Shown here: positions 43,172 through 52,613 of the stretch, one piece after another
How positions within the stretch are numbered: position 1 is the stretch's first letter
How the letters are laid out: every line of letters starts with the position of its first letter
Assembly: GCA_963838845.1 (NCBI GenBank)
Contig: CAWISR010000002.1
Coordinates: forward strand, 310,001 to 374,000
Length of the DNA stretch: 64,000 bases
Direction of reading: 5' to 3'
Source: CAVRXQ01 sp963838845
Lineage (GTDB): Bacteria > Actinomycetota > Acidimicrobiia > Acidimicrobiales > Bog-793
The notes under the pieces: model-generated
Database searches by the model: none
What the model was told of the DNA's origin: nothing
What the model saw: only the letters and a program-made list of their open reading frames with translations
Made by a program: the position numbers and the translations under genes

Positions 43172-45565
43172 ATGGACGGGTTCACGTATGTGCAGTTCTT
43201 CGAGGAGTTTGGCATCGGCGACGTCGCCTCCGTCGGCGGCAAGAACGCCTCGCTCGGTGAGATGTACCAGCAGCTCTCAGACGCCGGCGTGCGTGTGCCG
43301 CACGGCTTCGCGATCACGGCCGACGCGTATCGCCACATGCTCGACGAGGCGGACGCCTGGCGGCCCTTGCAGCTCGCGCTCGATGGTCTCGATCCTTCGG
43401 ACGTGTCCGATCTCGCCCGGCGAGCCCAGCGGGCACGCGACATCGTCTACGGCGCGGGGATCCCGAAGGACCTCGCCGAGGAGATCATCGAGGCGTATCG
43501 GAAGCTGCAAGTCGAGTACGGCGAGGACCTGAGCGTCGCCGTCCGGTCGTCGGCGACGGCTGAGGATCTGCCGACCGCGAGCTTCGCCGGCCAGCAGGAG
43601 ACGTTTCTGAACATCAGAGGCGAAGATCACCTGCTCGACGCCTGCCGGAGGTGTTTCGCGAGCATGTTCACCGACCGGGCGATCCACTACCGGGTCGACC
43701 AGGGCTTCGACCACTTCAAGGTGGCGCTCTCGATCGGCGTGATGAAGATGGTGCGTTCGGACCTCGCCGCGTCGGGCGTGATCTTCTCGCTCGATACCGA
43801 ATCCGGTTTCCGCGACGTCGTCTTCGTCACCGGCGCGTACGGGCTCGGGGAGAACGTCGTCCAGGGTGCCGTCGATCCCGACGAGTTCTACGTCCACAAG
43901 CCGACCTTCGGTCAAGGGCACCGCGCGGTGTTGCGGCGGGTGCTCGGTGACAAAGCGGTGAAGATGGTCTTTTCCGAGGGCGGTGCGAAGCAGACGACGC
44001 GCAACATCCCGACGCCGCGCTCTGATCGCGAGCGTTTCTGCATCACCGACGAGGACGTGCTGGAACTCGCGAAGTGCGCGATCGCGATCGAAGAGCATTA
44101 CGACGCGCCGATGGATATCGAATGGGCGAAGGACGGTCTCGACAACCTCGTCTACATCGTCCAGGCACGTCCCGAGACGGTCGCTTCGCAGAAGCGGGCG
44201 ACGTTGCTTGAGACCTACATCCTCGACGCGCAGGGCGACGTCATTACCGAAGGGCGCTCAGTCGGTCAGAAGATCGCCTCGGGATCAGCGCGGGTGATCG
44301 CGGACGTTGCCCACCTGAGCGACTTCCGGCCCGGTGAGGTGCTCGTTTCGGACACGACGACGCCCGACTGGGAGCCGGTGATGAAGACCGCCGCGGCGAT
44401 CGTCACGAATCGCGGCGGGCGGACCTGCCACGCGGCGATCGTCGCCCGTGAGCTCGGTATCCCCGCGGTCGTCGGCACGGGTGACGCGACGACAAAGCTC
44501 GCCGACGCCGGCGTGGTGACGGTCTCGTGCGCCGAGGGCGACACTGGACGCGTCTATCGCGGCGAGGTCGCCTTCCACGTCGAAAAGACTGACGTCGAAG
44601 GGATGCCGAAGCCGAAGACGAAGATCATGATCAACCTCGGCAACCCCGACCTCGCGTTCACGACGTCGTTCTTGCCGAACGACGGGGTCGGGCTCGCGCG
44701 GATGGAGTTCATCGTCTCGGAGTCGATCCGGGCGCACCCTCTCGCGCTCTTGCACCCCGAGAAGGTGACCGACCCCGACGCCCGTGCCGCGATCGAGAAA
44801 CTCATCTGGTGCTACCCCGACGGCGCGACGTTCTTCGTCGAGCGCCTTTCCGAGGGCATCGGCACGATTGCCGCGGCCTTCTGGCCGAAGCCGGTCGTCG
44901 TGCGGATGTCGGACTTCAAGACGAACGAGTACGCGAGCCTGCTCGGTGGTGACGCCTTCGAGCCCAAGGAGGACAACCCGATGCTCGGCTGGCGTGGCGC
45001 GTCGCGCTACGCGCACCCGGATTACGTCGAGGGCTTCGAGCTCGAGTGCAGGGCGATGAAGCGGGTCCGCGAAGAGATGGGACTCACCAACGTCGTCTTG
45101 ATGATCCCCTTCGTCCGGCGCGTCGAGGAGGCCCAACAGGTCCTCGACCAGATGGCGGAGTTCGGGCTGCGCCGAGGTGAGAACGGCCTGGAGGTCTACG
45201 CGATGTGCGAGATCCCCAACAACGTCGTGCTGATCGACGAGTTCTCGAAGCTGTTCGATGGCTTCTCGATCGGGTCGAACGACCTCACCCAGCTGACGCT
45301 CGGGGTCGACCGCGACTCGTCGATGGTCGCGTTCGACTATGACGAGCGCGACCCGGGCGTGAAGGCGATGTTGAAGCTCGCCGTCGAAGGATGCAAGCGG
45401 AACAAGATCCACTCGGGACTCTGCGGCCAGGCGCCGTCGGACTACCCCGAGATGGCTGAGTACCTCGTCGAGATCGGCATCGACTCGATGAGCCTCAACC
45501 CAGACACCGTGCTGAAGACGACGAAGCGCGTGCTCGACCTGGAGGCAAAGCTCGCGAAGAAGTAG
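43172..45565 (+). CDS. ppsA: Phosphoenolpyruvate synthase (pyruvate, water dikinase)
   Basis: It makes PEP, AMP and phosphate from pyruvate and ATP for gluconeogenesis. The 797-residue protein has the N-terminal ATP-grasp region (VGGKNASLGEMYQQL, SVAVRSSATAEDLPTASFAGQQ), the swivelling domain with phospho-histidine H420 in GGRTCHAAIVARELGIPAVVGTG, and the PEP-binding barrel (GFSIGSNDLTQLTLGVDRDS, SGLCGQAPSDYPEMAEYLVEIGI). The ATG at 43172 has an AAGGAG site. It follows pyk by about 190 bases, placing the opposing enzymes side by side. Confidence 0.95.
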   Translation: MDGFTYVQFFEEFGIGDVASVGGKNASLGEMYQQLSDAGVRVPHGFAITADAYRHMLDEADAWRPLQLALDGLDPSDVSDLARRAQRARDIVYGAGIPKDLAEEIIEAYRKLQVEYGEDLSVAVRSSATAEDLPTASFAGQQETFLNIRGEDHLLDACRRCFASMFTDRAIHYRVDQGFDHFKVALSIGVMKMVRSDLAASGVIFSLDTESGFRDVVFVTGAYGLGENVVQGAVDPDEFYVHKPTFGQGHRAVLRRVLGDKAVKMVFSEGGAKQTTRNIPTPRSDRERFCITDEDVLELAKCAIAIEEHYDAPMDIEWAKDGLDNLVYIVQARPETVASQKRATLLETYILDAQGDVITEGRSVGQKIASGSARVIADVAHLSDFRPGEVLVSDTTTPDWEPVMKTAAAIVTNRGGRTCHAAIVARELGIPAVVGTGDATTKLADAGVVTVSCAEGDTGRVYRGEVAFHVEKTDVEGMPKPKTKIMINLGNPDLAFTTSFLPNDGVGLARMEFIVSESIRAHPLALLHPEKVTDPDARAAIEKLIWCYPDGATFFVERLSEGIGTIAAAFWPKPVVVRMSDFKTNEYASLLGGDAFEPKEDNPMLGWRGASRYAHPDYVEGFELECRAMKRVREEMGLTNVVLMIPFVRRVEEAQQVLDQMAEFGLRRGENGLEVYAMCEIPNNVVLIDEFSKLFDGFSIGSNDLTQLTLGVDRDSSMVAFDYDERDPGVKAMLKLAVEGCKRNKIHSGLCGQAPSDYPEMAEYLVEIGIDSMSLNPDTVLKTTKRVLDLEAKLAKK

Positions 45566-45623
45566 TCGTCGATCGACCGGGAAGTACACGTCGTCGAAGA
45601 GCCCGGTCGGCCACGGTGGAGAA

Positions 45624-45654
45624 CCGGCCCGGGCACGTGAGGTGCCCGGGCCGG
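45624..45654. terminator. Perfect 13-bp hairpin between convergent genes
   Basis: CCGGCCCGGGCAC (45624-45636) and GTGCCCGGGCCGG (45642-45654) form a perfect stem with a 5-base loop, 58 bases past the ppsA stop and before the end of the convergent ABC permease gene. It lacks a U-tract on either strand; likely a bidirectional terminator of the kind found in high-GC actinobacteria. Confidence 0.65.
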
Positions 45655-45724
45655 ACTCGGTGAGCGGACTGGCCCGTCGCCCGAAGATGCAGCGGGCTTA
45701 GCCGACCTGCGACTCGGCGTGTTT

Positions 45725-47377
45725 CTACGCCCCGAGAAGGTCCCGCTGACGGAACCAGACGAGCGCGACGACGGTGGCGACAAGACCAATCCCGATCATG
45801 ACGGCGGCATCGGCTGCGCGGAACGCCTGTGTTGGCACAAGGCCGACGTGCGCGAAGGGTGTGAGATCGACGGCCCAGCGCGGAGCACCGAGGAGCGCGC
45901 CGACCGCCTGCCAAAGGAACGTGACGAGCACGATCCCATACGAGATCGCAGCACTCATCCGCGGCGCCACCGCGTACGCGAGGACGGCGACTCCGAGGTA
46001 GAAGAGCGCGACGGGGATGCAATTCGCTCCCGCCTCGAGCATTCGCGCCAGCGAGACATGGACGCCCACCGAGGTCGCGCCCGTCCATGTGAGAAGGCCG
46101 GAGACCATCGCGATCGCCGCGATTCCCGTCGCCGCGAGCAGGATCCTTCCGTCCAACCATCGGATGCGTCCGACGGCGAGGGCGAGCAAGGTCTCGAGCC
46201 TTCCCTCCGCCTCTTCGCGTCTTGCCGCGGCGATCTGAGCACAGCCAAAAAGGCTGATCGCCAGGATGAAAAAGAAGAAGGCGAAGGAGAGATAACCCGT
46301 TGGCGTGACAATTGACCCCGATCCGAGCTTGGCGATCTCGCGCTCGAAGGCCTTCGGGATCCCGGCCATCGAGACGCTCTCGGAGATCACCCCGAGGATG
46401 AACCCGAACGCCCCGACACAGCCCGCCCAAACGAGAAGCGAGCCGCGTTCGTTGCGCAACGCCTCGGCGAGGGGCGACGAGAGGAGGCCGAGTCGGGGCT
46501 CGGCACGGTCGTGAGCGACGATCAGTCCGCTCCCGACGTCGCGGTTCCTGCCAATGATCACCGAGCCAACCAGCAGCGCGAGCGTTGTCGCCGCCGGCAA
46601 CAGCAGCACGACAGGCCGGCTCCCAGCGAAGGGCCGGAGCTCTTCGGCCCATCCGAGCGGAGTCAACCAGCGGAGCCACCCTGTTCCGTTCGTCGTGTCG
46701 GCGACGACGCGAAGGACGAGGAACACCGCGACACATCCGCTGCCGATCTCGAGCGCGGTGCGACGAGTCGGCGCGATTTCACTCGCGACTGCGCCGATTG
46801 CGGCGAATACGGGAACGACCGAGGCAGTCGCCAGCGCGAGGTAGGCGGATCCGCCAACAGGAAGACCGCCGACGACGAAGCCCGCGAACTCGGCGATCCA
46901 CAGGACGAGTGCCGCGCACCCGATCGCCGAGGCAGCCGCGAGGTAGACGCCACGGCGGTCGATGAGACCCGAGAGCACGATGTCTGTCCGTCCGGTTTCC
47001 TCTTCCGTGCGGATTGCGCGAACGGCGGCGAGGACGCCAAAGACTGCGGAGGCGATCGCCAGGGTGCCACCGACGCGCCAGGCCGCGTAGCCGCTGACCG
47101 ACAAGAGATCGTGGGGCTCGCCGTAGAAGATGCGGAGACCCTTGTTGCTTCCAAAGCTCTGCGCGAACGCAAGCCGGCTCGAACGCGTCGGATAGGCGTG
47201 GCGGTAGCCGACCGGCTGGATGTAGGAGTACAGGGCGTACAGGTACATGAAACCGAGCGTGCGGACGCGGCCATCGCGAAATGCGCGAACCGCGACGGCA
47301 TACACGGAACCAAGTCGACGGAGTCGGCTCGAGCCCGGGAGCGGAGGCGGCCGCACCTCGGTGTTAGTCGTTACCAC
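45725..47377 (-). CDS. ABC-2-type exporter permease
   Basis: This is a large integral membrane protein of 550 residues with about twelve hydrophobic segments in two halves, each opening with an amphipathic stretch (VRAFRDGRVRTLGFMYLYALYSYIQPVGY and LRNERGSLLVWAGCVGAFGFILGVI). It matches the long ABC-2 permeases seen in actinobacterial drug or polyketide exporters. The GTG at 47377 overlaps the end of the ATPase gene by 14 bases, so the pair forms one exporter. The substrate is unknown. Confidence 0.82.
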   Translation of the reverse strand: MVTTNTEVRPPPLPGSSRLRRLGSVYAVAVRAFRDGRVRTLGFMYLYALYSYIQPVGYRHAYPTRSSRLAFAQSFGSNKGLRIFYGEPHDLLSVSGYAAWRVGGTLAIASAVFGVLAAVRAIRTEEETGRTDIVLSGLIDRRGVYLAAASAIGCAALVLWIAEFAGFVVGGLPVGGSAYLALATASVVPVFAAIGAVASEIAPTRRTALEIGSGCVAVFLVLRVVADTTNGTGWLRWLTPLGWAEELRPFAGSRPVVLLLPAATTLALLVGSVIIGRNRDVGSGLIVAHDRAEPRLGLLSSPLAEALRNERGSLLVWAGCVGAFGFILGVISESVSMAGIPKAFEREIAKLGSGSIVTPTGYLSFAFFFFILAISLFGCAQIAAARREEAEGRLETLLALAVGRIRWLDGRILLAATGIAAIAMVSGLLTWTGATSVGVHVSLARMLEAGANCIPVALFYLGVAVLAYAVAPRMSAAISYGIVLVTFLWQAVGALLGAPRWAVDLTPFAHVGLVPTQAFRAADAAVMIGIGLVATVVALVWFRQRDLLGA

Positions 47378-48272
47378 TCGATATCTCGCCGTAGTGGTGG
47401 AGGAAGATCTCCTCGAGCGACGGTTCGCGACTCGTGAGCGACGCAACCTCGTGATCCGCGAGCGCGTTGATCAACGGTCCGACTCCGCCTGAGACCTCGA
47501 ACCGCAGCGCGTTCGCGCCGACGCGTTCTGCGGTCACCCCGGCAAGGTCCGGGAGGTCGGGGACCGGACCCGCAAAGGTGACTTCGACCGTCTGAGCCGT
47601 CAGATGACGCAGTTCGGCGAGTGTTCCTTCGTCGATGAGCCGACCCTCCTTCAAGATCCCGACGCGGTCGGACACCTCTTCGACCTCGCTCAGGATGTGC
47701 GACGACAAGAACACGGCCTGTCCGCGAAACTTCGCCTCCCGAATGCATTCTCGAAAAACGAGTCCCATGAGCGGATCGAGACCAGAAGTCGGCTCGTCGA
47801 GCAGCAGAAGGTCGGCTCGAGTCGAGAGCGCGGCAACGAGTTGAACCTTCTGGCGATTCCCCTTCGACAGCGCGCGGACCCTCTTTTTCGTGTCGAGCTG
47901 GAATCGTTCGACGAGTTCGTTGCGGTACGCGACGTCGGTACCTCCGCGGAGTCGGGCGAGGTATTCGAAGGTCTCCGCGCTCGTGAGCGATGGCCAAAGC
48001 GTGGGCTCTCCGGCGACGTACGCGACTCGGCGGTGCGCCTCGACGGGATCCGCCCACGAATCGATGCCGAAGAGCTCCGAGCGACCGCCGCTCGGTCGAT
48101 GGATGCCGAGCAAGAGGCGAATCGTCGTCGTCTTCCCTGCGCCGTTCGGCCCGAGGTAGCCGTAGACCTCACCGGGTTCAACGCTGAGTGCCAGCTGGTC
48201 GAGAGCGAGCGTCTCGCCGTAGCGCTTCGTCAGCCCTTCGGTGAGGATCGCCTTCGGCACCGAAGAAGTCAC
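47364..48272 (-). CDS. ABC exporter ATP-binding protein
   Basis: This is a 302-residue ATPase of the drug/antibiotic-exporter (DrrA/CcmA-like) class. Walker A is GPNGAGKTTT, the signature is LSKGNRQKV, Walker B is LLLLDEPTSGLDP and the switch His is in SSHILSEVEE. A C-terminal domain of about 90 residues (TVEVTFAGPVPDLPDL to SLEEIFLHHY) is typical of this class. The start is GTG at 48272. It forms a two-gene operon with the following permease. Confidence 0.9.
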   Translation of the reverse strand: MTSSVPKAILTEGLTKRYGETLALDQLALSVEPGEVYGYLGPNGAGKTTTIRLLLGIHRPSGGRSELFGIDSWADPVEAHRRVAYVAGEPTLWPSLTSAETFEYLARLRGGTDVAYRNELVERFQLDTKKRVRALSKGNRQKVQLVAALSTRADLLLLDEPTSGLDPLMGLVFRECIREAKFRGQAVFLSSHILSEVEEVSDRVGILKEGRLIDEGTLAELRHLTAQTVEVTFAGPVPDLPDLAGVTAERVGANALRFEVSGGVGPLINALADHEVASLTSREPSLEEIFLHHYGEISSGND

Positions 48273-48558
48273 CTTTCGCCCGAAGCAGCGCGTGAGGCAG
48301 GCATCTCGTCGCGATCCTCCCAGAACACCACTGTTCCTCCAGGAATCCTGGTCACGATGCCAGCGGGACGAAGATCAGTCGCGACTCACGCGCGTCTCCG
48401 GCGCCGAGGGTCTGACCGCAGGTGGGCAAAGAGATTGAACGGCCGACCCTCCCAGCAGCTCGAATGCCGTGCGTGATTCTCATGTTGCGGTCGTCGGTAA
48501 CGCCCGCGCGAAGGCGGCGTTTACATCCTTCGGGTAGCGAGTACATGCTGAGGACCGG

Positions 48559-48921
48559 ATGACCAACGAAACGGCCCGGACCGCAGATCCGGTGGCAATT
48601 GTCGAGGCATTCGGGAGAGCGTGGAGCGACCACGACCTCGACGCCGCGTTAGCCCTCGTTACCGACGACTGCGTCTTCGACGCCACCGGACCCGCGCCTG
48701 ACGGCCTGCTGCACGTTGGGCCCCTCGCGATTCGTGACGCTTGGCGACCGATCTTCGACGACCGGTCATCGCAGTTTCAGGCCGAGGAGACCTTCGCGAG
48801 CGGGGACCGCGTCATTCAACTCTGGCGGTACAGCTGGGACGGCGGTCACATCCGTGGCGTCGACATCTTCAAGGTCCGCGACGGCAGAGTCGCTGAGAAA
48901 CGGTCTTACGTCAAGGGCTGA
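48559..48921 (+). CDS. NTF2-like (SnoaL-type) protein
   Basis: This is a 120-residue single-domain protein of the NTF2-like superfamily: VAIVEAFGRAWSDHDLDAALALVTDDCVFDATG and the C-terminal DRVIQLWRYSWDGGHIRGVDIFKVRDGRVAEKRSYVKG. Members include SnoaL cyclases, ketosteroid isomerases and uncharacterised proteins; activity here is unassigned. The start is ATG at 48559. It stands alone, divergent from the ABC exporter operon. Confidence 0.82.
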   Translation: MTNETARTADPVAIVEAFGRAWSDHDLDAALALVTDDCVFDATGPAPDGLLHVGPLAIRDAWRPIFDDRSSQFQAEETFASGDRVIQLWRYSWDGGHIRGVDIFKVRDGRVAEKRSYVKG

Positions 48922-49008
48922 TCCGCTGACCGACTCTCGGATCCGGCATCGGGCTGCTCAGTTCGCTCGTTCGGAACGACGGGGGTAGCCGCTTCGCCGA
49001 TCGCTCGC

Positions 49009-49437
49009 CTAGTAGGGCAGCTCGTTCGGCTTGCAGTCGCGGTAGTCGGGATCCGGCTCCTTGAGAAAGCGAACCGCCTTGATTGTCGCGTTTCCTTCGA
49101 GGATCGCCTTCGCGACGCGGTGCATCCCGTCCATTACGCGCCCGTCTGCTCCGAGGATGATCGGACGGGCAAGATCCACGTCATTGATCCTGCGCGCGTG
49201 TTCGACGACGCCGCGGACAGTGGGTTCGTCACCTGACGTGTCGAACCAGTAGTCGGTGTCGATCGCGCCGATCTTGGCGACGTCGACCTCCTCGACGGGG
49301 AGGTCCGCGCTGAGCTCAATCAATCGATCGACGTCCCAGGCGTCGACTCCGCTCTCGCCCGGCCAGACCGAGTACTGCTTGCGCCGCTCTGGTTCTCGCC
49401 CGCCCGCTCCTCGAGAATTGTCCGATCGCTCGGTCAT
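49009..49437 (-). CDS. ParB-like domain protein
   Basis: This is a 142-residue protein with the short ParB/sulfiredoxin-like nuclease fold: a segment ARPIILGADGRVMDGMHRVAKAILEG matches the P-I-x-x-x-x-G-x-x-x-D-G-x-H-R pattern, and the N-terminal part contains an acidic IELSADLPVEEVDVAKIGAID stretch. It lacks the DNA-binding HTH of true ParB. The ATG at 49437 overlaps the stop of the B12 importer ATPase gene (ATGA), so it is translated from the same mRNA. A role in B12 uptake is not apparent. Confidence 0.75.
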   Translation of the reverse strand: MTERSDNSRGAGGREPERRKQYSVWPGESGVDAWDVDRLIELSADLPVEEVDVAKIGAIDTDYWFDTSGDEPTVRGVVEHARRINDVDLARPIILGADGRVMDGMHRVAKAILEGNATIKAVRFLKEPDPDYRDCKPNELPY

Positions 49438-50237
49438 GCCGTGTCCAGCGCCGCGCCGTTTCGGGGCGTTCTCCGTCGCGGCAACACCGCGACCCCGCCC
49501 GCACCGTCTTCGATGACGCGAAGCTCGGCGCCGTAGTGACGGGCGAGGACGCGTTCAGTGAGGACTTCGCGAATCGGGCCGATCGCCACGAGGCGACCCC
49601 TCGCGACAAGCGCGAGCCGGTCGGCGAAGTGACCGGCGAGCGTGAGGTCATGCATCGAAGCGATAACCGTGAGGTCGCGTTCTGCGCGCAACGTGTCGAC
49701 GAGCTCGAGCACCTTCTGTCCGTGGCCGATGTCGAGCGCCGCCGTCGGTTCGTCCAACAACAGCAGCGGCGCCTGCTGGGCGAGTGCCCTCGCCAACACG
49801 GCGCGTTGCATCTCGCCGCCAGATAATGATGCGAGTGGGCGGTGCGAGAACTCGCCGAGTTCCAATCGCTCGATCACCTCCGAGGCGACGACACGATCGT
49901 GATGACTCTCCGAACCGAAGAAGGAGATGTGTGGGGTCCGCCCGAGCAGCACGTACTCAGAGACCGTCATCTGAGCCGGGAGCACCGGGCGCTGTGGTAC
50001 ATAGGCGACGGTGCGCGCGACACGCCGGCGGTGCGCAGAAAAGACGCGTGAGCCGTCGAAGGTGATCCCTCCCTCGAACGCGACGAGTCCCGCGATCGAT
50101 CGTAAAAGGGTCGTCTTTCCGCTGCCGTTTGGCCCGATGAGCCCGAGCCAGCTTCCGTGGTCGACATCGATAGAAACGCGGGAGAGTGCCGAGGTGCCGT
50201 CGAAATTGACGGCAAGTTCGGAGATCGCGACCTTCAT
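49434..50237 (-). CDS. btuD: Cobalamin ABC importer ATP-binding protein
   Basis: This is a 267-residue ATPase of the iron-siderophore/B12 (FepC/BtuD) class. Walker A is GPNGSGKTT, signature LSGGEMQRAVLARALAQ, Walker B LLLLDEPTAALD and switch His in SMHDLTLAGHFADR. The ATG at 50237 overlaps the permease stop. B12 as substrate is inferred from the riboswitch upstream of the operon; it would act with the permease and binding protein encoded before it. Confidence 0.9.
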   Translation of the reverse strand: MKVAISELAVNFDGTSALSRVSIDVDHGSWLGLIGPNGSGKTTLLRSIAGLVAFEGGITFDGSRVFSAHRRRVARTVAYVPQRPVLPAQMTVSEYVLLGRTPHISFFGSESHHDRVVASEVIERLELGEFSHRPLASLSGGEMQRAVLARALAQQAPLLLLDEPTAALDIGHGQKVLELVDTLRAERDLTVIASMHDLTLAGHFADRLALVARGRLVAIGPIREVLTERVLARHYGAELRVIEDGAGGVAVLPRRRTPRNGAALDTA

Positions 50238-51298
50238 GCCACGCGTCTCGACTGGCGGAGGACGAGGAGGAAGAACGGCGCGCCGACGAACGCCGTGACG
50301 ACGCCCAAGGGGACTTCGCCGGGGGAGATCGCCGTTCGGGCGACCAAGTCGGCGAGGATCAGGAACGCCGCACCGACGAAGATGGAAAGCGGCAGGATCC
50401 GCCGGTAGCTCGGTCCGACCAGGAGTCGGATCGTGTGGGGCACGATGATGCCGACGAAGCCGACGAGTCCGCTCACCGCGACGACGGCGGCGGTTGCGAG
50501 CGTCGCCGCCACGACGACGAGGCCCCGGACGCGTGTCGCGCGCACCCCGAGGCTGTCGGCTTCCTCGTCCCCGACCGCCATCACGTCGAGCAATCGTCGG
50601 GACGCGAGCAGCACGATGACGCACACGACGACGTAGGGGAGGACAAGCAGCACCTCCTGCCAGTCCGCGCCACCGAGTCCGCCCAAGATCCACGAGTACA
50701 CCTCGAGGAGCGTTTTCGTGTTGCGTTGCTGTTCATATGTCTGGATCGCGGTGAGGAAGGACCCCACCGCGACCCCGGCGAGGATCAGGCTCGTCGTCGT
50801 CCGTAGTCGCTGGCCGGAGCGTCCGAGCACATAGGTGAGGCCCACCGAGACGATCGCGCCGGCGAACGCGGCGAGCGGGATCGGATCGATCGCCCACGAA
50901 CTCGAGTCGTGCACGACCGCGACCGCGAGGGTCGCGCCGAGCCCTGCGCCCGCCGCGACGCCGAGCAGGTACGGATCGGCGAGCGGATTCTGGAAGACGC
51001 CCTGGTACGAGGCCCCAGCGATCGCGAGCGTCGCCCCGACGAGCGCCGCGAGGACGACGCGCGGCGCGCGCAGCTGCCAGACGATGCCGGTGTCGAGCGC
51101 CGAGATGTGAGGGTGCACGCCGACGAGGAGTTTCCCGGCGAGGACCTCGAACACCGTTGCCGGTGAGAGATCAGCCGGTCCGATCAGGATCGCGAGGGTC
51201 GCCGCGCCAAGGACGAAGACAATCGCACCGACGTAGAACGCGAGGTCGCGACGGAACGCGCGCCTCGTGTGCGCGCGTTCCGTCACGACGGCGGTCAT
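50234..51298 (-). CDS. btuC: Cobalamin ABC importer permease (FecCD family)
   Basis: This is a 354-residue membrane protein with about nine to ten transmembrane helices. Family landmarks are RAPRVVLAALVGATLAIAGASYQGVFQNPLADPYLLGVAAGA, SLILAGVAVGS, VAVSGLVGFVGIIVPHTIRLLVGPSYRRILPLS and ISPGEVPLGVVTAFVGAPFFLLVL. The ATG at 51298 overlaps the binding-protein stop (TGATG); the ORF could extend ten codons upstream, which is less likely. It dimerises to form the translocation channel. Confidence 0.92.
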   Translation of the reverse strand: MTAVVTERAHTRRAFRRDLAFYVGAIVFVLGAATLAILIGPADLSPATVFEVLAGKLLVGVHPHISALDTGIVWQLRAPRVVLAALVGATLAIAGASYQGVFQNPLADPYLLGVAAGAGLGATLAVAVVHDSSSWAIDPIPLAAFAGAIVSVGLTYVLGRSGQRLRTTTSLILAGVAVGSFLTAIQTYEQQRNTKTLLEVYSWILGGLGGADWQEVLLVLPYVVVCVIVLLASRRLLDVMAVGDEEADSLGVRATRVRGLVVVAATLATAAVVAVSGLVGFVGIIVPHTIRLLVGPSYRRILPLSIFVGAAFLILADLVARTAISPGEVPLGVVTAFVGAPFFLLVLRQSRRVA

Positions 51299-52242
51299 CA
51301 GCTCGCTCGCCGGCGCTCGTACAGCCACAGGTCCTTCTCGATGTCCTGCGCGAGCACGACGACGCGTGGTCCCCAGCGCGACGCGATGTCGTCGTTCAAC
51401 CCGAATACGTCACCGTCCTTCACGGCTGTCAACGCGCCATACCCTGGGCGTTTGGCGACCGTCGAGAGCGACTGGTGACAACAGATCGTGTCGGCCAAGA
51501 AAATGAGGTTCGGGTTCGACTTCACGATGTACTCCGTCGAGAGGTCGGGATACCCATCCGAGGACCCCTTTGCCGCGTCGGCGATGTCGTGCAAACCGAA
51601 CATCGTGAGCAGCTTCCCGACGAAGGTGGTCGAGGTCACCGAGTACCCGCCTTGGTCGAGCTCGTAGAAGAAAGTCGGCGCCTTTGAAAAATGCGGCGCC
51701 GAGCGCAACGCGGCGTGAATTTGCCGCTGCATACGAGCGTCCAGTGCGTCTGCGGCTGTGACGCGACCGGTCACCCGGCCGAGCTGCTCGATCTGCGCGT
51801 ACGCGCCGGCGAGGTTCGAAGGCGCGTCCTGCAGCAACACCTTGACGCCGAGCCTCTCCATCGTCTTTTCGAAGTTGCTCGGGTTGTACGAGATCACGAC
51901 GAGCTGCGGACGGTATTTGGCGATCGCCTCGACGTTCGGCTCGAGTCCAGAAAGCGAAGTACGCGGCGCGTCCTTCGGATAGTCGGAGTCCTCGTCGACG
52001 GCGACGACTTGGTGGCCGGCACCGATCGCAAAGAGCATCTCCGTCGCCGTCGGCGAGAGCGAAATGATGCGTGACGGGTATGCATGAGGCGAACGTGTCG
52101 CTGAAGCGATCGAACTCGTCGCCGAGACCGCGACCACGGTGACTAGAACGATGAGCGGCGTCACGACGCGAAACTGAGCCCCGATACGAAGGGGCGCGCT
52201 TCGTACGCGCGCGAATCGAATGAATGTGATGCGTCGGGACAT
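51298..52242 (-). CDS. btuF: Cobalamin-binding ABC transporter substrate-binding protein
   Basis: This is a 314-residue extracellular binding protein of the BtuF/FepB class. The signal region has a basic start and a hydrophobic VVTPLIVLVTVVAVSATSSIASA stretch; no lipobox cysteine is evident. The class signature RIISLSPTATEMLFAIGAGHQVVAVDEDSDYP is clear, followed by LSGLEPNVEAIAKYRPQLVVIS. It is first in the operon with the FecCD permease and ATPase genes and directly downstream of a cobalamin riboswitch, which supports B12 or a precursor as ligand. Confidence 0.9.
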   Translation of the reverse strand: MSRRITFIRFARVRSAPLRIGAQFRVVTPLIVLVTVVAVSATSSIASATRSPHAYPSRIISLSPTATEMLFAIGAGHQVVAVDEDSDYPKDAPRTSLSGLEPNVEAIAKYRPQLVVISYNPSNFEKTMERLGVKVLLQDAPSNLAGAYAQIEQLGRVTGRVTAADALDARMQRQIHAALRSAPHFSKAPTFFYELDQGGYSVTSTTFVGKLLTMFGLHDIADAAKGSSDGYPDLSTEYIVKSNPNLIFLADTICCHQSLSTVAKRPGYGALTAVKDGDVFGLNDDIASRWGPRVVVLAQDIEKDLWLYERRRAS

Positions 52243-52374
52243 GTCCCACCCCTTCTGGCCGAACGCGCGGCCGATTGGTCGGCCTCACGTCCGGCTTTCG
52301 AGTGGGCACTCGCTGGTGATCCCAGCGCCGCTCGCCCTTCCGTACACCTTGACGCGAGGCTCGACATCTCCTGT

Positions 52375-52544
52375 CCCGAGGCAGGTCTCCTGACTTCCGG
52401 ATCGACGCTCTCCCGTGCCTTCCCAGGACGAAGTCCCAGTGGCCACGTTCGGGATCGCTCCCCGGTCACAGTGGCGCGACCGTGCCGGAATCACACCGGC
52501 TTCCCTTTTCAGCCCCGGCGACCGCCGCCGGGGTCCACCTCGGG
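52375..52544 (-). promoter_or_regulatory. Cobalamin (adenosylcobalamin) riboswitch
   Basis: On the minus strand the core reads AGGT, a P2 hairpin, then CTGAAAAGGGAAGCCGGTG, GCCACTG elements and the B12 box around AAGTCAGGAGACCTGCC (52380-52398 region). P1 closes with CCCGAGG (52538-52544) against CCTCGGG (52375-52381). It lies about 130 bases upstream of the binding-protein gene, so high intracellular B12 would switch off the importer operon. It fills the 370-base gap between btuF and the EfeU gene. Confidence 0.93.
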
Positions 52545-52613
52545 GTTTCTGCTTGCGGCGAGGACATTGTGACCTAGCTGCCACCGGTCCGCAATCACGC
52601 CCATCGGCAGGAC

